Source: Bdellovibrionales bacterium
GTDB lineage: Bacteria; Bdellovibrionota; UBA1018
Length of the DNA: 64,000 nucleotides
NCBI GenBank assembly: GCA_016786465.1
Contig: JAEUWC010000004.1
Location: forward strand, 1-64,000
Reading direction: 5' to 3'
Shown here: positions 51,001-59,778 of the stretch, piece after piece
How the letters are laid out: each line of letters starts with the position of its first letter
Position numbering within the stretch: the stretch's first letter is position 1
The notes under the pieces: generated by a model
What the model was told of the DNA's origin: nothing
Databases searched by the model: none
The model's input: the letters and a program-made list of their open reading frames with translations, nothing else
Position numbers and translations under genes: made by a program

Positions 51001-52434
51001 CTAAAGAAGCTTACCTGGATTCAAAAGGTGACTGGGGTCAAATGCCTTTTTGATTCCTTTCATCAAGGCGATTTCATGAGCGGGCCTGGAATACGGAAGC
51101 GCGTTCTTTTTCAATAGCCCAATCCCGTGTTCTGCACTGACGCTGCCTTTGAAGTCTTGGATGAACTTGAAAAGATGCTGATCGGATGACTTGCAACGCT
51201 GGACAAATTCTTCTTTAGTAAGTCCTGCAGCGGGTTTCGAGCGAATGAAAACGTGAAGGTTTCCATCACCGATATGTCCAAAAAGGAAGATTTCAAATTC
51301 AGGGTAGTCGGCCGCGTACTTCGCCAAAAGCTTCTTCGAAAAATCCGTCAGGCTAGGGATCGGCACTGAAACATCGTGTTGATAAACCCAAGCCCCCGCA
51401 TGAACCCCATGCCCTGTTCCCGCAAACACCGCTTCCGCAACCGATTCGCGAAGCGCCCAAAATTCTGACTTTTGCTTTGGGTTCTGGGCGACGACGGCAT
51501 CTTCCGCTAACCCGCTTTCCAAGAATTCAACCCATTTTTCATGAACCAAAAGACCATCAGCATTCATCGCTTCACAAAGGACCACAAAGCCCTGAGCTCC
51601 CCACCCTTCCAAAGAAAAGGGTGCAGCCTGATTTAAAAACTTCGTGCTTTCCGAAAGACAAGCGGCGCTTAGGGTTTCAAAGGCCATGACCGGAAAACCC
51701 GCGACCCGGGTCGCCTGAAAAAGTTCGATCACCTGCGAAAGATCACGACAGCGAAAAAGTCCGACTTCGACGTTTTCTTCCAAAGGACAAAGCTTCAGCG
51801 TTGCTTCAGTGATGACCGCAAGCGTTCCTTCGCTTCCGACCAAAAGTTGTCGAAGGTCATAGCCGGTATTGTTTTTTTCCAAATCCCCATTCAGTTCCAA
51901 AACAGTTCCATCCATTTGGACGGCTTGAATTGAAAGCACCCAGTTTCGGGTGTTCCCATATCGGATCACCCGAACGCCGCCAGCATTGGTCGCAATATTT
52001 CCGCCGACCTGACTGCTGCCCTTGGATGCAAAGTCCACTGGCCAAGTTAGACCCTTAGGTCGGCAATGATCATGGACGGCTTCGGTCACAGCACCCGCTT
52101 GAACACGAACTGTCCGCGACAAGACGTCTACCTTTTCCATTCGATTCATTTTTGAAAGCGACAAAACCCATTCGCCTTGTGCGGCTATGGCACCCCCTGA
52201 AAGCCCCGTGCGTCCACCGGAAGGAACCACAGGAATCTTCCTTTCAAAGCAATATTTCATAACGCGGGCAACCGCGGCAGTCGTCTTTGGAAAAACAATG
52301 ACCGATGGATTGGGATCAACCAATCCGCTCCAATCTTTTCCAAAATGCGAAAGATCGGATGGATCCAGCGAATATTCGCCTTCGGATCCCAGGATTTGTT
52401 TTAAATCTTTTTCAGCTTCCGATCCCAGACGCAT
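51001..52434 (-). CDS. FAD-linked oxidase (GlcD/D-lactate dehydrogenase type)
   Basis: 477 residues of the vanillyl-alcohol-oxidase/FAD_binding_4 family. FAD-binding: SVIVFPKTTAAVARVMKYC, IPVVPSGGRTGLSGGA, QVGGNIATNAGGVRVIRYG and GSEGTLAVITEATLKL. The C-terminal FAD-oxidase domain ends with SVSAEHGIGLLKK. Members oxidise D-lactate, glycolate or D-2-hydroxyglutarate; the exact substrate is open. Its ATG shares a base with the stop of the small membrane gene (TAATG), and the SSS symporter lies just before that, suggesting uptake plus oxidation of a carboxylate. Confidence 0.87.
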   Translation of the reverse strand: MRLGSEAEKDLKQILGSEGEYSLDPSDLSHFGKDWSGLVDPNPSVIVFPKTTAAVARVMKYCFERKIPVVPSGGRTGLSGGAIAAQGEWVLSLSKMNRMEKVDVLSRTVRVQAGAVTEAVHDHCRPKGLTWPVDFASKGSSQVGGNIATNAGGVRVIRYGNTRNWVLSIQAVQMDGTVLELNGDLEKNNTGYDLRQLLVGSEGTLAVITEATLKLCPLEENVEVGLFRCRDLSQVIELFQATRVAGFPVMAFETLSAACLSESTKFLNQAAPFSLEGWGAQGFVVLCEAMNADGLLVHEKWVEFLESGLAEDAVVAQNPKQKSEFWALRESVAEAVFAGTGHGVHAGAWVYQHDVSVPIPSLTDFSKKLLAKYAADYPEFEIFLFGHIGDGNLHVFIRSKPAAGLTKEEFVQRCKSSDQHLFKFIQDFKGSVSAEHGIGLLKKNALPYSRPAHEIALMKGIKKAFDPSHLLNPGKLL

Positions 52435-52658
52435 TAGTGCTTTTCAGGATGAGAACTTAAAAGCATCAACGCCCCAAAAACGCCCATGAAGGCACCGGCA
52501 ACGAAATTCAGCCGAATTCCCACAACGACGTCGTTTGGATTCAAAAGCGAAGCCGCAAGCAGCAGAATACCGATGATTGAAAAAAACAAACCAATTGCGA
52601 AACGAAGATCTGCAAACCGATCCAAAAACAAAGTCAGAAGTTTCGATTTTCCGCTCAT
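52434..52658 (-). CDS. Small two-helix membrane protein
   Basis: 74 residues with two hydrophobic helices (FAIGLFFSIIGILLLAASLL and LNFVAGAFMGVFGALMLLSS). The ATG at 52658 has AAGGGG seven bases upstream; an ATG two codons earlier abuts the same site. Overlaps the next gene by one base (TAATG) and follows the SSS symporter after 12 bases. Not recognised; its position suggests an accessory subunit to the transporter or oxidase. Confidence 0.68.
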   Translation of the reverse strand: MSGKSKLLTLFLDRFADLRFAIGLFFSIIGILLLAASLLNPNDVVVGIRLNFVAGAFMGVFGALMLLSSHPEKH

Positions 52659-52670
52659 GCCCATTCCCCT

Positions 52671-54323
52671 TTAGACAAATAAGAAATTCAAAATCGCCGT
52701 CATCAAAAGAACGACGGCCCCCAAAAACAATGGCCCCTTCAACCCGCGATCCGATTTTGTTTCAATCTTCGTTAGCGAATAGACCAAGCCCTTTAAATCC
52801 GAATCCGACTTTGGCTTTCCAAAAAAGCTGATCAGGATCGTCGATACAAAGCAAACCGTCCAAGCGTTGATGGCGATCCAAAAGGCTTGGCTCATGGAAG
52901 ATCCGTATTGAACCACGACGTGTCCCAGCCACCCGCCCTTACCTTCGGCTACTGAAAGTCCGTGGGTCAAAGTCGCCGCCAAGGTTCCTAAAAGCAATCC
53001 AAAGAAAGCGCCATTCCCAGTGGCGCGTTTCCAGAACATTCCCAGCAGGAAAGTAGCGAAAAGCGGTGCGTTCACAAAACCAAAGACCAGCTGAAGCAGG
53101 TCCATGATGTTGTTAAACGACCTAGCCAAGTAAGCCGTTAGAATCGAAATCACGATCCCAAAGATCGTCGCCAGCCGGCCCACCTTTAGATAGTGCGAAT
53201 CCGGCGCCGTCTTTTTGATGTAGGCTTGATAAATGTCGTAAGTAAAAACGGAATTGAAGGCCGTCACGTTGCCCGCCATTCCCGACATAAAAGACGCCAA
53301 AAGCGCCGTTAAACCTACACCCAATAACCCGCTGGGATAATAGTGCGCCAAAAGGGATGGCAGGGTCAGATCATAGTCAACCCGCCCATCATGCTTCAAA
53401 GGAAGGTGAAATCCGGATCCCGACTTTTCAAGCGCTAACGCAATCAACCCCGGCAGAATCACAACCAAAGGCAGGAACATTTTTGGGAAAGCCGCGATCA
53501 AAGGGGTCCGACGCGCAGCCGACATATCCTTTGCAATCATCGCGCGTTGAACGACCAAGAAGTCCGTGCACCAATAACCAAAAGAAAGCACAAATCCCAA
53601 GCCCATGATCATGCTTCCAGCCGTCACACCCATGGGGTTTTGGGAAGCGTCCCCCAAACCCTTCCAGGCATGGGTTAGATTTTCTGGAACGCTGGATACG
53701 ATCCCGCTCCATCCGTGAACGTTCTTCAAGCCCACCCAAACCAATGGGATGATTCCCATCACGATTAAGAAGAACTGAAGCACTTCATTATAGACGGCGC
53801 TGGTTAGGCCACCGAGCACCGTGTAGATCATCACGATTCCGGCGGCGATCCAGATGGAAGTATCAAAGCTCCAACCTAAAAGGGTCTGAAGTAAAAGCGC
53901 CAGCGCGTACAAAGAAACGCCGCTTGAAAAGACGGTCATCGCTGCAAAGCTAATCGCGTTTAGGCCGCGAGTTTTTTCGTCAAAGCGCAGGACCAGATAT
54001 TCAGGCACAGACCGCGCGCGGGATCCGTAATAAAAAGGCATCATGAAAATGCCTAGGAAGACCATCGCTGGGATGGCTCCGACCCAATAAAAATGGCTGG
54101 TCATGATCCCGTACTTGGCGCCGCTTGCGGCCATGCCGATCACTTCTTGGGCGCCTAAGTTTGCGGAAATAAATGCAAGCGATGTGATCCAAAGGGGAAT
54201 CGATCGACCGCTTAAAAGAAAATCAGAACTGGTTTTGACCCGCCTTTTGACCAGGAATCCGATTCCCAAAACAAAGACGAAATAAATGCAGATAATCAGG
54301 TAGTCGATCCATTGTAGTTTCAC
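52671..54323 (-). CDS. Sodium:solute symporter (SSS family)
   Basis: 550 residues, about 13-14 transmembrane helices with the SSS fold: YFLVKRRVKTSSDFLLSGR-like start (GFLVKRRVKTSSDFLLSGRS), ANLGAQEVIGMAASGAKYG, YTVLGGLTSAVYNEVLQFF and LLASFMSGMAGNVTAFNSVFTYD. Members couple Na+ to uptake of sugars, amino acids, carboxylates or vitamins. The start is GTG with no clear ribosome site. Substrate may be a carboxylate given the oxidase at 51001, but sugar transport cannot be excluded. Confidence 0.88.
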   Translation of the reverse strand: MKLQWIDYLIICIYFVFVLGIGFLVKRRVKTSSDFLLSGRSIPLWITSLAFISANLGAQEVIGMAASGAKYGIMTSHFYWVGAIPAMVFLGIFMMPFYYGSRARSVPEYLVLRFDEKTRGLNAISFAAMTVFSSGVSLYALALLLQTLLGWSFDTSIWIAAGIVMIYTVLGGLTSAVYNEVLQFFLIVMGIIPLVWVGLKNVHGWSGIVSSVPENLTHAWKGLGDASQNPMGVTAGSMIMGLGFVLSFGYWCTDFLVVQRAMIAKDMSAARRTPLIAAFPKMFLPLVVILPGLIALALEKSGSGFHLPLKHDGRVDYDLTLPSLLAHYYPSGLLGVGLTALLASFMSGMAGNVTAFNSVFTYDIYQAYIKKTAPDSHYLKVGRLATIFGIVISILTAYLARSFNNIMDLLQLVFGFVNAPLFATFLLGMFWKRATGNGAFFGLLLGTLAATLTHGLSVAEGKGGWLGHVVVQYGSSMSQAFWIAINAWTVCFVSTILISFFGKPKSDSDLKGLVYSLTKIETKSDRGLKGPLFLGAVVLLMTAILNFLFV

Positions 54324-54358
54324 GGTGGGACCGGGATAACCCTAGACAAACCCGCTTG

Positions 54359-56941
54359 TCACGAACCTTCTTGGTGCAGGATTTCACGGGGATGGCGCCT
54401 AGAAAGGCCGCGGCCAAAAATCCAAGCCAAGGCAAGACCCAGAAAAACCGAAATTGAAATGACGACCCCAGCGGACTGGGCCGAAAACGCGGGTTCACCT
54501 TCAAAGACCAAAACCGTGAATGAAAAAGACACCAGAAATCCCAGGCTTGCGCCCACAAGCGAACCCACAAAGGCTACCCAGACGGTTTCAAGCGCCAAGA
54601 TCGAAAACACCTGCTTGGGCGTCCCGCCCAAGACGCGAAAAAGGTTCATCTGCCAGGTCTTGGATGCAGCATCGTAACGCACCATAGCTGAAAGCGTCAT
54701 CACGCCCGCGATCAGGACCGACCCAGCCATCCATGTGATCGCCATCCGAATCTGATCCACCAGGTTTCGGAAAATTCGAAGTGCTTCGCTGACATCTACG
54801 GCTGAAACATTGGGAAACTTTTCGATCAATTGATCCAAGAACCGATTCTTCGCTTCTTCCGGCCCCCGTAGCGCGTTTAGGAAAGTCTTAGGGGTTTCAT
54901 TCAAAACCCCTTCTTGAAACTGGACAAAAAAGTTCGGAAGAAACGAGCTCCAGCGAACGCGACGAAAATTCACAATCTTCGCATCAATGTCCACGCCCTG
55001 AATATCGAATTTCAATAGGTCACCCAAGCGAAGGCCCAGTCGATCTGCAAATCGCTTTTCGATGCTCACTTCCGCGGGTCCTTCTCCTTTATAGGTCTCG
55101 GTGAATTCACGCCCACTGACCAAGGTTTCGCTTTCCGTCAAACGCTGGCGATAACTTAGGTTGATGCCACGATTTCTAAGCCCCTGTTCCTGTTCGTCTT
55201 CGCGGGTTCGATAGGCGGTGTTTTTGACCTGTTCTTTTTCAAAGGCTTTGCCGTTGATGCTTAAAAGGCGCGATCGAATAAAGGGGGAAGAAACCACGGT
55301 GGTCATTCCGGACTTTTCGACCAGATGGTCGACGCCTTGCTTTTGTTCATCTTGAATATCGAAAAGAAAAAGTGCGGGTCTTCCACCTGGGCCGCCACTT
55401 CCACCTTGATCGGCCAGTTCCGATTCAATTCCGTTTCGAAGCTGCGGAAGAAGATTCATCAGCATCGTGGATACCCCCACAGTGATCATCGCTAAACGGG
55501 TGGCGCCAGGGGATCGGGTCATTCGACGAAAGGCGATGCGAAGGACTAGGGAATTTTGGAAAAAAGAAATCAAAGACGCCCACCGGGTCACCCAACGTCC
55601 CAAGACCGCAACCAAAAACCCAGTAAACAGGACGGCCAGTGAAAATAGAAGCCCCACTTTCCAAGACCTTGCCGTCATGACCGCAAGTGCGGTCCACCCG
55701 AAAAGCATGGGAAGATAAGCCCAGGGCCGAAAGGGCGTCGATTCTTTTTCCATTCTGGATTCACGAAAAAGTTCAGAAACCGGAATTTCCAAAAGTCGAA
55801 GAAGTTCAGGAATCACAAAAAAGGCCGCACCCAAGGTCCCCACCGCAATGGCAAGAACCCACTGCGAACTCGCCCAAACGGCGCGGAACGGATAAGGCGA
55901 CAGCGGTTCCAAAATGGCTTCTAAAGGAATCGCAGCCAATTGCGCCGCCCAACCCGCAAGCAGGCCCGAAAGGGTTCCCAAAAAAAGGACCTGAATCAGG
56001 GGAATTCCCAAAACTTGGGATGAACTTGCGCCAAGCGAACGAAGAACCGCTAGGCCTTTGATCTTGGATGAAAGATAACGACGAAACTGAAAGATCACCC
56101 CAAAAGCTGAAAGGGCCAAAGCGGCCAGACTGACCAAGCCCAAGTAATCCGACAAGTACTGAAAAAGACGTGACGATTCTTGGGCAGAATTCGTGTGCGA
56201 GCGTACACGAATGGCGGGGTCTTCAAGCTTCTGGTTCAGCTGGTCTTCAAGTTTCTGCAGTTCATCCGTCGAACGTTGTCCCATGGGAACTTCGGCAAGC
56301 CAGGTTCGTGTTGAAATTGAACCCAAGCCGACCAACCCAGTCTTTTCTAAAGCCCCAAGGCCGATCATTACTTTTGCACCCATGGCTGAAAAAGAAGATC
56401 CCTGGTTGGAATCTTCGACGATCACGTCGTCGACATCGAAAACCTTGCCACCCAGTAAGATCTTTCCGCCCCGTTCAATTCCTAAATCCCGCGAAAGCGC
56501 TTGATCAATCCAGACCTTCTGTCCCAATCGACCCCCGAATGGAGCGCGAACTTTCCCCTGAACGCGAAGCTCGACGCTGCCGGCAAAGGGAAGGTCATCG
56601 GGCATTCCCTTGATCTGTGCCAGCCGCACCCGTTTTTGTCCGTTTGGGCGGATCATCGAAAAGATCTGGACCGTGCGCGAAGCACGCGACCCTTTGGGAA
56701 GGCCGTCTTGTAGAACCTTCAGTTCTTCTTGGGTTAAGTCACGTCTTGCCGAAACCGCAAGATCTGCCCCAACGCTTTCGCGCGACTTTTCTGAAATCGC
56801 GCGTTCAAGCCCCAACTTCAAAGACACGACGGTCAAAAATGCAAAAAGTCCGAAGCTTAGGTTCAAGACAAAGAAGAAGGAAAACATCTTCTGATTGCCA
56901 CGAATTCGAAGTTCGCGAAGGGCAAGACGAATCAGATTCAT
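54359..56941 (-). CDS. FtsX-like ABC permease, YbbP type
   Basis: 860 residues with ten predicted helices in two FtsX-like repeats and large periplasmic domains. N-terminal helix MFSFFFVLNLSFGLFAFLTVVSLKLGL; a four-helix cluster around 270-390; another around 410-460; and a C-terminal cluster (IRMAITWMAGSVLIAGVMTLSAMVRYD, VWVAFVGSLVGASLGFLVSF). The chosen ATG 56941 overlaps the ATPase stop as ATGA. Resembles E. coli YbbP, which partners YbbA and TesA in an envelope lipid or lipoprotein-linked system of unclear role. Confidence 0.85.
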   Translation of the reverse strand: MNLIRLALRELRIRGNQKMFSFFFVLNLSFGLFAFLTVVSLKLGLERAISEKSRESVGADLAVSARRDLTQEELKVLQDGLPKGSRASRTVQIFSMIRPNGQKRVRLAQIKGMPDDLPFAGSVELRVQGKVRAPFGGRLGQKVWIDQALSRDLGIERGGKILLGGKVFDVDDVIVEDSNQGSSFSAMGAKVMIGLGALEKTGLVGLGSISTRTWLAEVPMGQRSTDELQKLEDQLNQKLEDPAIRVRSHTNSAQESSRLFQYLSDYLGLVSLAALALSAFGVIFQFRRYLSSKIKGLAVLRSLGASSSQVLGIPLIQVLFLGTLSGLLAGWAAQLAAIPLEAILEPLSPYPFRAVWASSQWVLAIAVGTLGAAFFVIPELLRLLEIPVSELFRESRMEKESTPFRPWAYLPMLFGWTALAVMTARSWKVGLLFSLAVLFTGFLVAVLGRWVTRWASLISFFQNSLVLRIAFRRMTRSPGATRLAMITVGVSTMLMNLLPQLRNGIESELADQGGSGGPGGRPALFLFDIQDEQKQGVDHLVEKSGMTTVVSSPFIRSRLLSINGKAFEKEQVKNTAYRTREDEQEQGLRNRGINLSYRQRLTESETLVSGREFTETYKGEGPAEVSIEKRFADRLGLRLGDLLKFDIQGVDIDAKIVNFRRVRWSSFLPNFFVQFQEGVLNETPKTFLNALRGPEEAKNRFLDQLIEKFPNVSAVDVSEALRIFRNLVDQIRMAITWMAGSVLIAGVMTLSAMVRYDAASKTWQMNLFRVLGGTPKQVFSILALETVWVAFVGSLVGASLGFLVSFSFTVLVFEGEPAFSAQSAGVVISISVFLGLALAWIFGRGLSRRHPREILHQEGS

Positions 56942-57642
56942 GAACCGGAAAGAACCCCGCTTTGAAGTCGCAAAATTCGATCGCACCGTGCAGCCAACTG
57001 TTCGTTATGGGTCACCAAAAGCAAAACGGATTTCCTTCCCCTTGCCCCGGAATTTTCAAGCATTTGAAAAATCAGATCCGAAATCAGCTTGGCATTCTGG
57101 TCATCCAAGTTTCCGGTGGGTTCGTCAGCCAAGATCAATTCAGGTTCAGGTAAAAGAGCACGCGCAATGGCGACCCTCTGACATTCTCCCCCGGAAAGCT
57201 GACTGGGGAAATGATACATCCGTTGCGAAAGACCCACTTGTTTCAAAAGTTCATGTGCGCGCTGAATCGTGGATGAATCCGCGCGTCCTGCCAGTTCCAT
57301 GGGTAGTAAAACGTTTTCAACCGCAGTCAGATCCGGCATCAGGTGGAACTGTTGAAAAACAATTCCCAGGCTTTTTCGGCGATACAACGTCTTTTGTGCT
57401 TCATCCATTTGATCTAAGCGCCAATCCCCGACCTGAATCGATCCCGAATCTGGACGATCCAGGCCTGCCATCAACCCCAGCAAAGTCGACTTTCCGCTTC
57501 CGGATTTTCCGACAATCGCAATTTTTTCACCCGCTTTCGCCGTGAATGCGACGTCCTTTAGAACTTCGATCGTTTCCGACCCGGTTTTGAAACTTTTGCG
57601 CAGACCTTCGACGGCTAAATCTTTTCGTTCTTTTCGATCCAT
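56938..57642 (-). CDS. ABC transporter ATP-binding protein, YbbA type
   Basis: 234 residues of the LolD/MacB-type ATPase class: Walker A GKSGSGKSTLLGLMAGLDRP, Q-loop GIVFQQFHLMPDLTAVENV, signature LSGGECQRVAIARALL and Walker B LILADEPTGNLDDQN. Overlaps both neighbours: TesA-like gene upstream by 28 bases, YbbP-like permease downstream by four. The signature uses ECQR rather than the usual QQQR. Confidence 0.9.
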   Translation of the reverse strand: MDRKERKDLAVEGLRKSFKTGSETIEVLKDVAFTAKAGEKIAIVGKSGSGKSTLLGLMAGLDRPDSGSIQVGDWRLDQMDEAQKTLYRRKSLGIVFQQFHLMPDLTAVENVLLPMELAGRADSSTIQRAHELLKQVGLSQRMYHFPSQLSGGECQRVAIARALLPEPELILADEPTGNLDDQNAKLISDLIFQMLENSGARGRKSVLLLVTHNEQLAARCDRILRLQSGVLSGS

Positions 57643-58289
57643 TTGGAAATCACCTGATAAACGGTTTTTGCCATTTCGATGTGACCCTTGGCATTGGGGT
57701 GAATCCCATCCGCTTGGTTCAGTTCCACTTTTGTGGCGACTCCTTCCAACAGGAAGACGGGTTTTGGCAGTTTCTTCTTTTTGGCCAAGACTGGAAAAAT
57801 CGCGTCGAATTCTTTGACGTATTCTGCGCCGTAATTTTTCGGCATTTTCATCGAAAGAAGAATCACGGGAACCTTCGCGGCTTGCGCTAAATCAATGGCT
57901 TCTTCTAAGTTCTTTTTTGTGTCTGCGGGCTTAAGGCCGCGAAGCCCGTCGTTTGCACCTAGCGCCAGGACAATTCCGGAAGGCTTCCCTTTCAAAATCC
58001 ATTTCACCCGCGACACAGCACTAGCGGATGTCGAACCCGACAGTCCTGCATTCACAATTTCAATTCGAGCCAACCTAGGATCCGATTGCACCCGAAAGCT
58101 TTTTTGCAAAATCGCGGGGTACGCTTCTTCTTTCGTAACCCCCAAACCTTCGGTCAAAGAATCACCAATCATGAACCATTTGCGTGCAGTCAGCTGATCG
58201 GCAGAAACCGGGTACTTTTCCGCCCCTTGAGGCGCATCGGCAGCGGAAGCAGGTTGAATCAGCACCCAGAGACAAAGAATCAGCAGCAT
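57615..58289 (-). CDS. tesA: Arylesterase/TesA-like GDSL lipase
   Basis: 224 residues with a signal peptide (to SAADA). SGNH hydrolase blocks: GDSLTEGLGV (nucleophile Ser), the Gly of NAGLSGSTSA, GANDGLRG and the DGIHPN catalytic Asp-His near the end. Periplasmic lysophospholipase, thioesterase or arylesterase, as for E. coli TesA. Overlaps the YbbA-like gene by 28 bases in the same direction, making a co-directional tesA-ybbA-ybbP operon. Confidence 0.88.
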   Translation of the reverse strand: MLLILCLWVLIQPASAADAPQGAEKYPVSADQLTARKWFMIGDSLTEGLGVTKEEAYPAILQKSFRVQSDPRLARIEIVNAGLSGSTSASAVSRVKWILKGKPSGIVLALGANDGLRGLKPADTKKNLEEAIDLAQAAKVPVILLSMKMPKNYGAEYVKEFDAIFPVLAKKKKLPKPVFLLEGVATKVELNQADGIHPNAKGHIEMAKTVYQVISKWIEKNEKI

Positions 58290-58350
58290 CCGGTTGGTTT
58301 ATCACACCCCATGTGGCGCGGGGGTGCGTCATAACTTGTTAAAATTTCAA

Positions 58351-58414
58351 GGGAATTTACCCTATTCAAAAGTTCAACTAATCCCTTGCAGATGCCCAAG
58401 GGGTCAAGTATGTT
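58351..58414 (+). promoter_or_regulatory. Candidate promoter for the 58444 gene with upstream near-palindrome
   Basis: TTGCAG at 58386-58391, a 17-base spacer and TATGTT at 58409-58414 fit a sigma-70-type promoter, giving a leader of about 20 bases with AAGGGA before ATG 58444. GGGAATTTACCC (58351-58362) lies upstream and resembles GGGAAATTTACCC before the nucleotidase gene at 28941. The rest of 58290-58443 shows nothing else. Confidence 0.45.
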
Positions 58415-58443
58415 GCGCTGCGTTATATTGAAGGGACTGTTCG

Positions 58444-59307
58444 ATGAAAGCAAACTCAACCCAACCCAAGGCCGTATTAGCACTTTCCGCGTTTGCCGCT
58501 TTAGGGATTGCACTGGCTTCGACTAGCGCACAGGCAGCCACTCAGACCAGCGCTACAACGGCGAAGAAATCAACCTGGAAGAAGATCCGCGAAAATTCTC
58601 AGTTCCTGTACTGGTCGATGCTTTCGGGCCCAGGCTTGAACAGCAATGACGCCTTTTCAACGACCACAGCCAGTGGCAGCCAAGCGCCGATTAACGTCTT
58701 TCACATGACGTGGCTGGGATACAAAGTTGCAGAAAACAACCACGTCGGGATTCAACAGCGTTTTATTCAAGACTTCGGTTACGGGATGGGTCACCAGTTC
58801 GCCGCAATCAATCCAAGGGTTTACTGGCGACGCGCAAACGCAGTCGACAACAAGCGCCTGAACATGCTGAACGAAATTCGCTTGGAAATTCCAACGACGG
58901 CTTCTGACCGCGCTGCAGGAATGATTGCTCGTCCGATTTTCATTCAAAACTGGCAGCTCAAGACCAAAAACAAGGATTGGTTCTTGGGGCTTAGTTTCTT
59001 TCAAGATTTCCGATTCTATAATTCGAATTCGCGCGACTTTGTCCAAGTGGCTGCAATGCCAAACATCACCTACACGCTGAATTCAAAGTGGGCCCTTTAC
59101 ACTTGGGCTTGGCTTGACGCTTTTGATACTGCCGGCGACGGCGGTTTGATCGAAGGCTGGAAAGGTGGCGACGCGGACTACGTTCGGGTTGGACCGGTCT
59201 ATTCTCCGGTTTCGAACTTCCAGATTTTTCCATGCGTCCAGGCTTATTTATTTCAAAATACCTTCAGCACGATGTCTGTGGGTCTTGAATTAAGTGCTCA
59301 GCTCTAA
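58444..59307 (+). CDS. Exported, probable outer-membrane protein
   Basis: 287 residues with a signal peptide (to AQAA) and a mature chain of alternating aromatic and polar strands (TWLGYKVAENNHVGIQQRFIQDFGYG, NKDWFLGLSFFQDFRFY, TYTLNSKWALYTWAWLDAF). The final strand VGLELSAQL ends in an aliphatic residue, so barrel assembly is less certain than with a terminal Phe. No family assigned. A clear AAGGGA and a candidate promoter lie upstream, suggesting good expression. DUF2214 gene follows after 12 bases. Confidence 0.62.
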   Translation: MKANSTQPKAVLALSAFAALGIALASTSAQAATQTSATTAKKSTWKKIRENSQFLYWSMLSGPGLNSNDAFSTTTASGSQAPINVFHMTWLGYKVAENNHVGIQQRFIQDFGYGMGHQFAAINPRVYWRRANAVDNKRLNMLNEIRLEIPTTASDRAAGMIARPIFIQNWQLKTKNKDWFLGLSFFQDFRFYNSNSRDFVQVAAMPNITYTLNSKWALYTWAWLDAFDTAGDGGLIEGWKGGDADYVRVGPVYSPVSNFQIFPCVQAYLFQNTFSTMSVGLELSAQL

Positions 59308-59319
59308 GATCATTAGGGC

Positions 59320-59778
59320 ATGGACAACCCCATCTGGGGACAGGCAGCACTAGCCTACTTTCATTTTCTAAGCATCTTGGTCCTGACGTCGGCCTTGATC
59401 GGTGAAAAGCTTTTGTACAAACGAACGATGGACCGAGCGGATGTCAAAAGACTTCAGCGCCTGGACATTTTCTACTTCGTATTTGCGATGACTGCGGCTG
59501 CCAGCGGAATCGGCCGAATCATCTATTTTGGCAAAGGGTGGGACTTCTACATCCAGAACCCGATTTTTTGGGCCAAAATGGTGACCTATATTTTGGTTGC
59601 TGCCGTATCCATTCCCCCGACGATCCATTTCATTCAACTGGGAAAGCAGCCTGGAAATACCGTGAACGTTCCAGAAGCCGATTTTCGCCGGATTTCACGC
59701 ATGATTCAGGTCGAACACATTCTTTTGGGACTTATGCCTCTATGGGCTGTTCTAATGGCTCGCGGGATGGGTCGATAG
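59320..59778 (+). CDS. DUF2214-like membrane protein
   Basis: 152 residues with four transmembrane helices: LAYFHFLSILVLTSALIGEKLLY, IFYFVFAMTAAASGIGRIIYFGK, FWAKMVTYILVAAVSIPPTI and the last around HILLGLMPLWAVLMARG. The GKGWDFYIQNPIFWAK loop is characteristic of DUF2214. The function is unknown; it sits in the inner membrane. The last 47 bases overlap, in antisense, the 3' end of the convergent mnmA gene. Confidence 0.75.
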   Translation: MDNPIWGQAALAYFHFLSILVLTSALIGEKLLYKRTMDRADVKRLQRLDIFYFVFAMTAAASGIGRIIYFGKGWDFYIQNPIFWAKMVTYILVAAVSIPPTIHFIQLGKQPGNTVNVPEADFRRISRMIQVEHILLGLMPLWAVLMARGMGR

